64,000 nucleotides of DNA from Xiphophorus maculatus (taxonomy: Eukaryota; Chordata; Actinopteri; Cyprinodontiformes; Poeciliidae). The DNA is taken from assembly GCF_002775205.1 (NCBI RefSeq), contig NC_036456.1, forward strand, positions 25,641,850-25,705,849, written 5' to 3'. This document shows positions 49,701-57,721 of this stretch, in pieces. The notes under the pieces were generated by a model. That model did not search any database and was not told where the DNA came from. It worked only from the letters and a program-made list of their open reading frames with translations. Position 1 is the stretch's first letter. Every line of letters starts with the position of its first letter. Position numbers and translations under genes: made by a program.

Positions 49701-52700
49701 AAACCCATACTGGTACAATCATAGAAGTGCTTACACATTGTTCATTGGTTTCTGCATTGAGAGACAGGGTTGTTGCAGCCTGTTCTGTATTCGTTTGAAT
49801 TTGGTTTGTCTGTGATTTGTTGCTGTCATAGTTAAAATCGTGCAGACAGGTAGGGTGTTTTTTCTTGCACATTTCACATGCAAGTCGGTAACGACAGTCC
49901 TTTGCGCTGTGTCCAGGTTTGAGACAACCGTAACAAAGTCTTTTATCTTTTATGTATTTTCTTCGTTCCTCAAGTGATTTGCCTTTGAACTGAGGACAAC
50001 TGTGAAGCTTGTGTCCGTTGTCTTGACAGAGCATGCATGGTGGTTTAATATTTGACCTTTGTTTTGTGCTTTCCGTTTCTGTTACCACCTGCGTATGGAG
50101 AACACTGGAGATGGGCCTTTTTTCTTTCTGGTAAACTTTACTGGTGGTTTTGGTGACGTCTGTTGAGTGGAGAGCCTGAAATGACGTGATGGGATTGCAC
50201 ACAATCTCAGCTTCAGAAGACATGAACTCAGTAAAGTGCCTTAAACTTGGAAACTTCCCATTTTCTTTCATGTACTGAGTGGCCTGACGATTCCACCTTG
50301 CAGCTTCCCAGTTAGGTAATTTTTGAACAAGTTTTTGGTTCTCCTCACAATCATTGAGAATGCTTAAACCTTCTATGTGTGGCATAGCTTCATGACATGT
50401 TTGAATGAAGTCAGCAAATGCTCTAAATCCTGCAGAGTCATTTGTTTGTATCTTTAGCCATTTTGCCAGTCTTTCTCTGTACGCTTTTTGTACAATAAAT
50501 GGATGTCCATACCTTTGGTTGAGGCGTTCCCATGCATCCTGATAAGCATCACTGTCATTTCTGTAGAAGATGCCATCAAGTGTTTGTCGAGCTGAACCCC
50601 CTACATATTTCTTTAAGTAGTACAGCTTGTCTGCAGGTGATATGTTCCTTTTATCAATGAGTGCAGCAAATGAAGCTTTCCACTCGATGAACGCTATTGG
50701 GTCACCTGTGAAAGTGGAGGGCTCGGGCATTGGCAGTCTGTTCATGGTAACACTGTCCTGTAATGCTTGGGCTAAATAAAGAACATCTGCTTGTGGAGGT
50801 GAGGTGGACACAATGTTGCTTTTAGGGACTTGAATGGGAGCAGAAACTATGGAAGCCTTCTGAGCTGCTCTGGTACTGTCAACATGAACACTGCTCTCAC
50901 TCTTTATCTCATGGTCATAAGTTATTAATCTAGCTCGAGCAGCCTTTAACTCTTTTTCAGCTTTTAATCTCTCTAGCTCACGTTTTTGAGATTCTAGCTC
51001 CTTTCTCTGTCTTTCCTCCAAAAGTTGAATCCTTTCTCTTTGTTTTTCTTCTTCTAATAACACTTCATACTCTGCCTCCTTGGCTGCCAACTCAGCTGCA
51101 GCCTCTGCTCTCTTTACAGCTACTACTGACCTTGCAGAGTTTGAATTACTGGCGTCTGAGCGTTTACTTAAGTATGTGATAGAAGAACTGTAAATGGATT
51201 GAGCATAGTCTGGATTAAGAAGTTCACGTAGACAAGCTTTCACTTTCCCACTGTCATAGTTATCTATGCCTGAGAGTCTTTCATATGCAACTCTGATAAT
51301 GTCATTGGTGACTGCTTCGCATGCATCTATAAGTCGCCTTGTGTCACTACAGGGAGTAATGATTTCCCTTATTTCTGTATATAAGTTTATGACGCCATCT
51401 CTTTCTTTTTCTAAGATGTCCATGAGTGAAGCAATTTGACTGTTTGTTATGTCTCCTTTTAATTGCTCTCGTGCCATACGTACTTGCCTTTTCCATTGAT
51501 CATAAACTTTGATTAGACGTTTTTCCTTTTTGTGGGCCTCCTCCTCCTGATATGCTCGCATTTTTTCTGTGGGCTTCTTTTGACGAACAGAGCATGGAGG
51601 CTCCTCTTCCTCGTTGACAGGTAGGTCCTCTGTGTACTCTGTTTCCTTTTCAGATGCTTCCATGCTAAGGACAGGGCGATACCGTTGACCATCAAATCCC
51701 AGAAGACCTTACTTGGAGCCGTGAAGCTGGAACCTTAATGTGGCTTTCACTGGGACCTTGGTGCTGAGAATGATTGAACTTCTTCTTAGCTCGGGGTGAA
51801 GCTCTTCTCAGCTTGGGTCAAGCTCTTACTGTAGCGTCCCGGTTGAATAAGATGGTCTCTTAAAGTGATGGTTCACAGTCCTTTATTGAACAGCCTTTTA
51901 TTGTGAACTCACCGTAAGAGCTACAAAATATACAAATAAAATAACATTAGTACTCAAACAGTGTTGTTCTGACCTTAACATATAAATCTTTTTCCTTCTA
52001 TGCTAAAATTATGTTTTACAATAAATGTATTTATTAAAATCCAAAATCCCTGTCACGAAATAAAATGCAACGTATTTCAACTGTTGACGGTTGACCATAG
52101 TAAATCAGCACCATCTAGTGGCAAAACACAACCGTCACACCCAATAGAGAAATACACGTTCCGCAGGAAAAATAAACATATATACATGACAACACACTCA
52201 CCTTGTTCCCTCATCAACCAAGCGCCAACCAACCGATTGTCACCCTGAATCACACCCCAACTATCTCCCCTTCACTCCGACTCGTTCATGTCAACTTTCT
52301 CTGCCCGAACGGCCGCGCTACTTCTACCGTTTTGCGTCAGTCACCTTACCGTTCCAAGCCCTTTCAAAATAAAAGCATCGACTATCATGTCAACAAATAC
52401 ATGACATGAGGAGACACAAAATATTAGAAAAGTCATTTACAAAAATAAACTTCAGAATCAAAATACAGTTTATGCTCAATCAAAGACATCAAAGGTTTCA
52501 GGTATTTATTATTTACATGATATAAAAACTAAATTACCTCATAACAGGAAGGATGCCGGTTTGTGGTGATGAATTCGGTCTGTTAATGTCAGATCGTTTT
52601 CTCCCTTCAACAAACATCTGAGTGACGGGAGAAGAAATGCCGTTTCTGTTGTTTATCCAATATATTCCATAATACCACCTTTAACAGAAAATATTGGGAA

Positions 52701-53192
52701 GATTTCTGATGTTACTAAGTTTCTAAAACACAGAAAACTTTACAGAACAGCAGACCAGAAAACTGACAGGAGGAATTTTAGACTTCTTGGAAAAACAGAA
52801 AATTATTAAATATATTTTTGCATGATGTTGAGATTCAGTCACCCATAGTTGTAATAATTGAAACTCCAACTGCCCCACGTGGTATACTCTCTCAGACACC
52901 ATTCACCGCTGCTTTCATCAATCTTCTGAGTACAGCCAGAACAAAGCCATGACTCAAGCTCTCCACATGAGCTGTGGCCAAACTTAAAGCGATGCACAGT
53001 CTGTAGATTTAAAGTGAAGAGGCATTCAGTATTTTTCAAAAAGTAAAATAAGAGAAACTTCAGAAAATCTCAACTTACTGTATGAATGTTTCCTTGTACA
53101 TCTTTAGAGGTGTGAGATAACACAGTACCAGTATAACCAGCTTCTGTCCATCTGACCATCATCATCATCACCAGCAGCACAGAGAGAAACAT
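37754..53192 (-). CDS. Gene A3: secreted EDFP-core/threonine-rich family protein (11 exons, 423 aa), intron 3 split by a Pao/BEL element
   Basis: Exons 5' to 3': 53192-53079 (signal peptide [18 protein letters not shown]), 53000-52843, 52678-52538, 44613-44478, 41188-41011, 40730-40589, 40438-40295, 38385-38327, 38245-38210, 38134-38058, 37840-37754. All sites are GT-AG, phases agree and the sum is 1272 nt without an internal stop. Compared with A1, exon 4 is 6 nt shorter and only one Thr/Pro exon is present (the 57-nt second one is missing). Motifs as in A1: [95 protein letters not shown]. Intron 3 is 7.9 kb because of the LTR element, which has the same orientation and could affect splicing or polyadenylation. 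Confidence 0.83.
38727..38937 (+). mobile_element. L2 LINE 3' tail fragment
   Basis: Matches 21575-21776: 'actaaaaacccacctgttta' ... 'gtaaagcactttgaaatg' ... then (attg)n. Lies in intron 7 of A3. Confidence 0.85.
42228..43526. mobile_element. 1.3-kb TIR element in A3 intron 4
   Basis: Inverted termini TAGGCCTGTCGCGATA and TATCGTGACAGGCCTA, flanked by CCAGTTGG at 42220-42227 and 43527-43534 (8 bp, hAT-like). A1 carries the empty site at about 7472-7480 (caacagttggtgttcg). A second pair of inverted ends ('cacacactacac' near 42421 and 'gtgtagtgtg' near 43101) suggests another element nested inside. An open frame at 43213-43476 has no known motif. Confidence 0.85.
43535..44000 (+). mobile_element. 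LTR-retroelement remnant in A3 intron 4
   Basis: Third copy of the block at 7478-7965, with the repeated 'gctgtggggaaacttgcatg' (43587 and 43893) and 'tggtgccgtgacccagat' near 43940. Confidence 0.4.
44898..44953. repeat. Interrupted hairpin unique to A3 intron 3
   Basis: A 15-bp perfect stem (44906-44920 with 44931-44945), extended by a further 'cttatta/taataag' pairing after a small bulge. The same intron position in A1 and A2 ('gtaagtaa(c/t)ttttaatg') has no hairpin. Confidence 0.8.
45063..45674 (-). repeat. 3' LTR of the Pao/BEL element
   Basis: 612 bp, starts TGTAGCGTCCCGG on the plus strand and ends catttaca. It is the 3' LTR because the polyprotein runs leftward toward it. Confidence 0.93.
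45811..51663 (-). CDS. Pao/BEL polyprotein, intact single ORF of 1950 aa
   Basis: Runs from MEASEKETEY at 51663 to the stop at 45811 without interruption. Order seen: a Gag-like region with a charged coiled coil (about residues 180-250); zinc-knuckle Cys/His clusters (CMLCQDNGH, CYGCLKPGHSAKDC, about 540-610); an aspartic protease-like ALLDTQSDTVF (DTQS rather than the usual DT/SG, about 665); reverse transcriptase (LRVVFDASAKYKG, and YVDDG at the active site); an RNase H-like FSDASSYGYGQ; an integrase zinc-binding HH-CC region (HFHSKVQHQG ... CVKCRRL) and DDE core (MDCFGPF, CDQGSNFVG, GGVWERQIRTVRN); and a C-terminal DUF-like tail. This order and YVDD fit the Pao/BEL clade. No separate envelope gene is visible. 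Confidence 0.92.
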   Translation of the reverse strand: MEASEKETEYTEDLPVNEEEEPPCSVRQKKPTEKMRAYQEEEAHKKEKRLIKVYDQWKRQVRMAREQLKGDITNSQIASLMDILEKERDGVINLYTEIREIITPCSDTRRLIDACEAVTNDIIRVAYERLSGIDNYDSGKVKACLRELLNPDYAQSIYSSSITYLSKRSDASNSNSARSVVAVKRAEAAAELAAKEAEYEVLLEEEKQRERIQLLEERQRKELESQKRELERLKAEKELKAARARLITYDHEIKSESSVHVDSTRAAQKASIVSAPIQVPKSNIVSTSPPQADVLYLAQALQDSVTMNRLPMPEPSTFTGDPIAFIEWKASFAALIDKRNISPADKLYYLKKYVGGSARQTLDGIFYRNDSDAYQDAWERLNQRYGHPFIVQKAYRERLAKWLKIQTNDSAGFRAFADFIQTCHEAMPHIEGLSILNDCEENQKLVQKLPNWEAARWNRQATQYMKENGKFPSLRHFTEFMSSEAEIVCNPITSFQALHSTDVTKTTSKVYQKEKRPISSVLHTQVVTETESTKQRSNIKPPCMLCQDNGHKLHSCPQFKGKSLEERRKYIKDKRLCYGCLKPGHSAKDCRYRLACEMCKKKHPTCLHDFNYDSNKSQTNQIQTNTEQAATTLSLNAETNEQCVSTSMIVPVWVSSEQQPDEERLVYALLDTQSDTVFINQEVSNSLKAKSTPIRLRLTTMLGKNAVVPSERVSGLKVRGYNSSEIIELPPAYTKDCIPVNRSHIPSCETARQWDHLKVIVNEIPPQLECEVGLLIGYNCSKALAPRQVILGGEGEPYAVCTALGWSIVGPTSSHNDSFSISTVCHRVTVKELPLMTPTDALKILESDFKDDSKDNKSVSQDDILFLNTLKEGIYKNNEGHYEMPLPFKERPLLPDNKQMATVRLQSLKNKLSKDQRYKEQYVKFMGEVIEKGDAEEVQNEAKEGERWYIPHHGIYHPQRPDKLRVVFDASAKYKGNSLNDHLLSGPDLLNNLNGVLIRFRRHQVALLCDIEKMFHQFHVYEADRDYLRFLWWKNGNLNTEPQEFRMKVHLFGATSSPGCANYGLKHLAKENETQFPLASQFIMKDFYVDDGVTSTASVKEAIQLAQEAQTLCASGGLRLHKFVSNDKTVLESIPSSERASPLQACDLAFNDSKLERALGIHWHIDSDTLRFRFQSNDQPATRHGILSMVASLYDPLGFISPFVLTGKRVLQETCKQGTGWDDPLPSELKPVWDNWKDDLKNLEKITMSRCYVPKDFGQIVKTELHHFSDASSYGYGQCSYLRYVNKDDKVYCALVTAKTRVAPIKVTTIPRLELTAAVVSIIVSNMLKDELGLTQIDEYFWTDSKVVLGYINNEARRFHTFVSNRVQKIRLNSTPQQWRYISSEQNPADIASRGSSAGELISSDWFKGPQFLWDKEIPPAAKINMDLPLGDPEVKRAHTLNTFKTEKKGLADKLTKFSSWYKSTQAVARLIRCAKRDKTTGHSTAQERRNAECVILKDVQANEYPEEIKMLKHGKALPHKSKLFQMDTFLDSDGLLKVGGRLKDASFSSSLKHPVLVPKGHHVTQLLIAHFHSKVQHQGKGMTINEIRSNGIWIPGINRAVTKFIHQCVKCRRLRRGTEEQRMSDLPKVRLEPLPPFTFCGMDCFGPFLTKQAQKVQKRYGLLFTCLCCRAVHIEMLDDMTTDAFINALRCFIAIRGAVSEIKCDQGSNFVGAKNELQEALQQVDTNRIITFLAEKQCDFNMHTPHSSHTGGVWERQIRTVRNILRSTASLSSGRMDDSSLRTFFYEAMSIVNSRPLTVDNLSDPNSPEPLTPNHLLTMKSKAALPPPGNFIKEDIYARKRWRQVQYLSEQFWSRWKREYLSNIATRQKWHTPKRNLKVGDVVMEKMDDLPRNEWRLARVMDVVTDKDGLVRKVKIRFGERKMENGQSSRKLSIVERPVQKLILLLETV
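51830..52441 (-). repeat. 5' LTR of the Pao/BEL element
   Basis: 612 bp, same as the other LTR apart from one base noticed. The sequence immediately inside (minus, 'gtaagagcttgacccaagc') should hold the primer-binding site, but I could not match it to a tRNA. Confidence 0.93.
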
Positions 53193-54156
53193 GATGAACG
53201 AATCGGTTCTGCTAAACAAAGATCAGATCATCAGAAACAGGCGACTTTATACAGTCACTCCTTATTCACTCTGTTTACTGTTGGAAACATGAAAAAATCT
53301 TTTTATGGACTCTATTTACATAATGAACCAGGAAATGTCAGACACCTGAGTCAGAACAATCAGAAAAACATTTCCTTGAAGGTAAAATTTTATTTGCAAA
53401 CTGAAAAATACTAAATCTATTTTTGCTTCATCTCAATGTTTCTAAATCCTGCAGCACTATCAGGTTAATTATTTATCTCTCCTGGTCAGTTTTTGTGTCT
53501 CAGTGAATATTTAAGATGTTCACAGATCAAAGCTGATCACTACCAGTTCATCACTGGTTTCACCAGATACAAACTTTAATAGCTGCAGACCAGAAGTTTA
53601 TCTCTGCAGTTTACACCAATAATATCTGACATATAATCCATGTTATGGTTTTTCTTTGCATGTTTTTTATATAAATTTTTCCAGATGAATTTTAAACTGA
53701 TACTTAGTTTGGTGGAAAACCTTCTGCAGTCAATATTTAACTATGAATCTGTAAATAATCAATATTAAAGATATTTATGTATTTAATTTGCTCTTTTGTC
53801 TGCTGATTATATAACTCAGTAATTTTAGTCATTTTTCCTTTTTTCTCCAGACATTTCAATGAACTCGGTGTTCTACATTTCTACGAAACATGGACAGGTA
53901 GAACAACATCATGCAAATTGTTATTTTGCATAATACTTATAAATATACGCTTCCTTGTTTGTTTACATATTTTTACAGGTGTGTGGAAATCACCTGACTG
54001 ATGTCCTTTACTTTCATTTTATGTCCTCAGCTGAATGTCTCTTCTCCTCATTTACTATGTTGAAGTTTGAAAATGTTATTTAGGTTAAAAGAGTTTAAAT
54101 GTGTCTTTCATTCTTTATCTCTGTAATATGAAGAAATCATTTTGTCTACCTGTTAC
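53193..54156. other. 5' flank of A3
   Basis: Close paralog of 24282-25240, with a TATA box near its left end. No gene seen otherwise. Confidence 0.55.
53244..53251 (-). promoter_or_regulatory. TATA box of A3
   Basis: TATAAAGT on the minus strand, 52-59 bp upstream of the ATG at 53192. Same spacing as A2. Confidence 0.55.
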
Positions 54157-54536
54157 GACTGGCTCAAGGTCATAACAAAAACCGCAGACCATGCAGTGGT
54201 TACGGTGTAGAAAATGAATATTTATTAAAAACTACAATGATTGTGAATGTCAGTGGCGTAAAGGAAATGCTTGGATGTGTTGGACGTGTTGAGGTGCAAA
54301 AACAAAGACAAACTGAAATGTGCCAGAGGAAGGGAGCTGAGGCCTGGCAGCAGGAGGCAGAGCGGACGCCGGAGGCGACCCAGAAGGTGGAGACGACCAG
54401 GTTAAATGTTCTGAGCTCCAGATTAGCAGATCAGCCAAACATGTAAAGGAGAAGCACAAGACAGACACCAAAAACACCTGGAACCAGTTCATGAGGCCCA
54501 GGCCCATAACACTAACCTTCAACCAGAGTCAGGAAG
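54157..54536. repeat. Duplicated intergenic repeat, also at 25241-25616
   Basis: Nearly identical to 25241-25616. It has an extra short stretch (ccgcagac) near 54182 and otherwise few differences by eye. Confidence 0.6.
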
Positions 54537-55890
54537 TAACTACTTACATTTACGTAAGTAACTTTTTTGAAAACATGTACTTTTAGGAGTATTTTTACTA
54601 TGTTGTACTTTTTACTTTTATGTGAGTAATTTTATTATGAAGTATTTCTACTTTTGAGTAAAATTTCTGGATTCTTCACCCACTGAATGAAAAACAAACA
54701 TGTTTTAACCAAAAATTCACCAGAAGTTTATTAACAGAACTGGATTTGGAGAAAAATATTTTTCTGATTTTTAAAAAAAATATATTTATTGCTTATAGAA
54801 ATTGTCAATTTGTCTTTAACTAATAAAAATAATATTATTAGTTTAAATAATATTAATAATAATATTAATTGTTTGTTTAGGGTACAATATATTATTTTTA
54901 TTCAGGGCAAACAGAACCTTGTCATATTTTAAAGGGGTTCTTGTTAAAAACCCAAGTGTAGAAAGTCACTAGAGATGAGTTTATAAGTTTAATGAAATAA
55001 AGTGAAACATATAAAATTATCAGAGAAGCAAGTTGCATGGATCAGTGTAAACAGAGAGATGGCAGGAGATGAGCAGGGAATGAAGTAAACAAATTATCTA
55101 ACTGATACACAGTAAATACAAAACAACGATGAACCAAAGTGAGGTAAAAACAAAACAGTTATTAGAGGAGATTGATCCAATTTAAGTAAGAGTAAAACAA
55201 ACAGAAAACAAAAAACAGCATAAAAAACAAGTGATCAAAATGTAAATACAAAAACCCAAATAATCCAGGATCCTGATAAACCTGCCATCTTCCTGGACGG
55301 TATGATGAAAGAAGATTTCATGTCGTTTATACTTTTGAATATTGTCTAAAAATATGCACAGAAAACCTCCAGACATCTGAAAATTGTTTACAGGGATAAA
55401 TAAAACTTACTGAGGTCCAATTCTGTTGGATTTTGTTCATTTATACAAGTTTAGGGTAAAATTAAAGAGAAAGGTCTTTTCACAAATGGATGTTGACATG
55501 GATAAAAACATGAAGCAACAGATATGATCAAGTTCCAGGCACATTCAAATAAGTTATTTTAAAAAACTGGTTCGACAAGGGAAAGCACAGTACAACATTT
55601 GTTTTTTGGGGTTTTTTTTTTTTTTTTTGCTGATGTCACAAAACAGGAAGAAGCCTGTTTTGTGTGCCTCACATCAGGTGGCCTGAAAACTGCATGTCTC
55701 TAGGTTTAAAAGAAAAAAGAGTAAAAAAATAAACCAAGAAATAAACTAAAAGAAATGAACTAGTATGTAACACCTTAGTAAAAATAATGAACTCAGAGAA
55801 ATTAAATAAACCTGGCAAATAAAACCCAAAACAGCCATAAATCATGACAGCTGTTGTGTCTGCATGTTAAATTAATGATGAATTAACATG
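54537..55890. other. Intergenic, AT-rich, no gene seen
   Basis: Starts with 'aagtaactacttacattta'-type hAT terminal-like sequence and contains poly-A/poly-T runs (55611-55629). The part from about 55500 aligns in patches with 26200 onward. Confidence 0.45.
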
Positions 55891-55913
55891 TTTACATTTT
55901 ATATAACAGCAAC

Positions 55914-56294
55914 ATGCCGGACTCAGCCTTCCAGATCACCGGTCTTCAGTTATTCAGAGTGGACCGCGACCAAGGATGGGGAAAAGCACTGGGAGGAGGA
56001 CTGGAAGGAGGACTGGGAGGAGGACTGGGAGGAGGACTGGGAGGAGGACTCATGGAGGATCATGAAGGTCTCCACCCAGCTGCTCCCCTCAGGCAAGAGG
56101 CTGAGGAGCATCCAGAGCAAAACCACCAGGCTGAGGAGCCGTTTCTACCCTTCAGACTGCTGGACTCAAGCTGCGTCTAATTCATCTTCATCTCATAAAT
56201 TATTTACACACATCTTTTTAATATACATATCCATAAATTACTTTACTATTCATTTATTTATTTTTATTTGTGTATTAAATGTATTAATCTGGGA
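55914..56294 (+). mobile_element. LINE 3' fragment with GGACTGGGAGGA minisatellite
   Basis: A 15-bp unit (ggaggaggactggga) is repeated about four times at 55990-56050. It is followed by a frame encoding LLPSGKRLRSIQSKTTRLRS, the C-terminal block of LINE ORF2 proteins (compare [20 protein letters not shown] at about 4665). The glycine-rich alternative frame is a by-product of the repeat. Confidence 0.65.
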
Positions 56295-56309
56295 CCAGAG
56301 TTCAAATTT

Positions 56310-56506
56310 TTTTTTTTTTTTACCCCTCCAGGGAGTCTTTTGTGGGCTCTAGTGTCCCTTATATGACAGTAGGCTGACAGGAAACAGAGGGGGGAAGACA
56401 TGCGGCAAATGTCGTCGGGTCCGGGAGTCGAACCCGCGACGGCCGCGTCGAGGACTCAAGGCCTCCAAATACGGGTGGCGCTAACCCCTACGCCACCACG
56501 GCATGC
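56310..56506 (-). mobile_element. tRNA-derived SINE
   Basis: On the minus strand: A box TGGCGTAGGGG (56485-56495), B box GGTTCGACTCC (56424-56434), a body, then a poly-A tail seen as poly-T at about 56310-56320. A perfect 15-bp direct repeat, CCAGAGTTCAAATTT, flanks it (56295-56309 and 56507-56521). These are RNA polymerase III promoter boxes, and the TSD proves retroposition. Confidence 0.93.
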
Positions 56507-56521
56507 CCAGAGTTCAAATTT

Positions 56522-57721
56522 CGTACCAGAAACAAGCAAAGGTGGTTTGACCATAAAAAAATCCTTGAATATATTAGCTTGGAACAAGTTCAGCCCAAAA
56601 TACAAATGTTAAACAACTTCAAGTCTTGAGTATCTGTGTCCGAGATGCCAGGCTGCTTTTAGGAGACACCCTTCGCCGTAACACATTAAATCTTACAGAC
56701 TATAAATATTATTTAAAAATATTGAGGCTGCACTGTAAAACCTTATATCATATCTACATTTAAAACTAATACATAATGTAATTTCCTAAATAATGAAGCC
56801 ATAAGCATGACGCTCTCCGTCTTTCCCATTCGGTCCACTTGATGACGAAAACGACAAAACAAAAAAAAGGACTGGATCCTCTTAATATAGTTGAATGGTT
56901 TACTTCAGATATAATAATAAAAACGGTACAAAGGTGACCTTTCCACGAAAAATAAAGAGAAACAAGAAAATTTAAAAGGAAAGAGAGTGAGGTCAAAAAA
57001 CTGTGTGGCTCCAATCCAACTGCCCAACTGACTCTGGCTATAGCCACACCCTGAAATCCTTAATTCCAATTAGATATGCAAATTTTCAAGACTTTAGTGT
57101 ATCCAAATATAGTAAATTACTATGCAATAGATCAAACTAGTTATCATTTTTATCCAAATAAACAAATTATAATAAGAAATATGAACATAACTTATCCTAA
57201 AGTCTGAATGAACAAAAACTGAATTTAAGCTTCTACACATAACATTCCTGTTTTTCAACTCATAATGATCTATTATATCAGATTCCTATTAAATAATGAC
57301 AGAGATTTTTATCTGCTTGACCTGAAACCATAGTGACTGTCACAGAGTAGATTATTTACAAATCTCTAAACATTTCTAGTTGGTTTACAGTTTATTGCAT
57401 TTGTCCTTTTCAGCTCCACTGTCGCCATCTAGTGGAGCAACAGAGCAACTGTTACCATTGATGCTTCACAGAAAGATTTCTACTTCATAATCTCAGTTTG
57501 TACTTTTTTTGTTGGAGATTTTTGTATCAAGATTTTTCTTTTCTAAAACATATTTTCTACATAAACTAATCTAACATGCAATGACAAATGTTTATTTTGC
57601 AAAAAAAATATAAATTCCTAAAGAAATGTGGAAATACAAAAACAGAGAAAAGGAACAAAATGACTTGAAACTTCAGAGAACGTTGTATCGTTATATCCAG
57701 GTATTAAATACATGATTGGCC
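56522..57721. other. 3' flank of B2
   Basis: No gene seen. It aligns in patches with 26580-28140, and 'cgccatctagtggagca' is shared. Contains the B2 polyadenylation signal. Confidence 0.5.
57591..57596 (-). promoter_or_regulatory. polyadenylation signal of B2
   Basis: AATAAA on the minus strand about 125 bp after the B2 stop. Other candidates are not excluded. Confidence 0.45.

Larger units (their letters stand above)
45063..52441 (-). mobile_element. Full-length Pao/BEL-type LTR retrotransposon in A3 intron 3
   Basis: Two 612-bp LTRs (45063-45674 and 51830-52441) surround one long minus-strand polyprotein ORF. The insertion duplicated AAAAT (45058-45062 and 52442-52446), and LTR ends are TG...CA. 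A purine-rich stretch next to the 3' LTR (about 45675-45685, read on minus as tggtgggag) is a plausible polypurine tract. By eye I see one difference between the LTRs (45602 G, 52369 A), so the insertion is young. A2 shows the uninterrupted intron near 23535-23560. Confidence 0.93.

Noticed and set aside
55914..56180. Glycine-rich 88-aa ORF (LGGGLGGGL)
   Set aside because: Product of a 15-bp minisatellite next to a LINE remnant; the LINE frame is the other one.
56400..56510. A tRNA gene (A and B boxes present)
   Set aside because: Flanked by a 15-bp target duplication with a poly-A tail and no full cloverleaf: a SINE.
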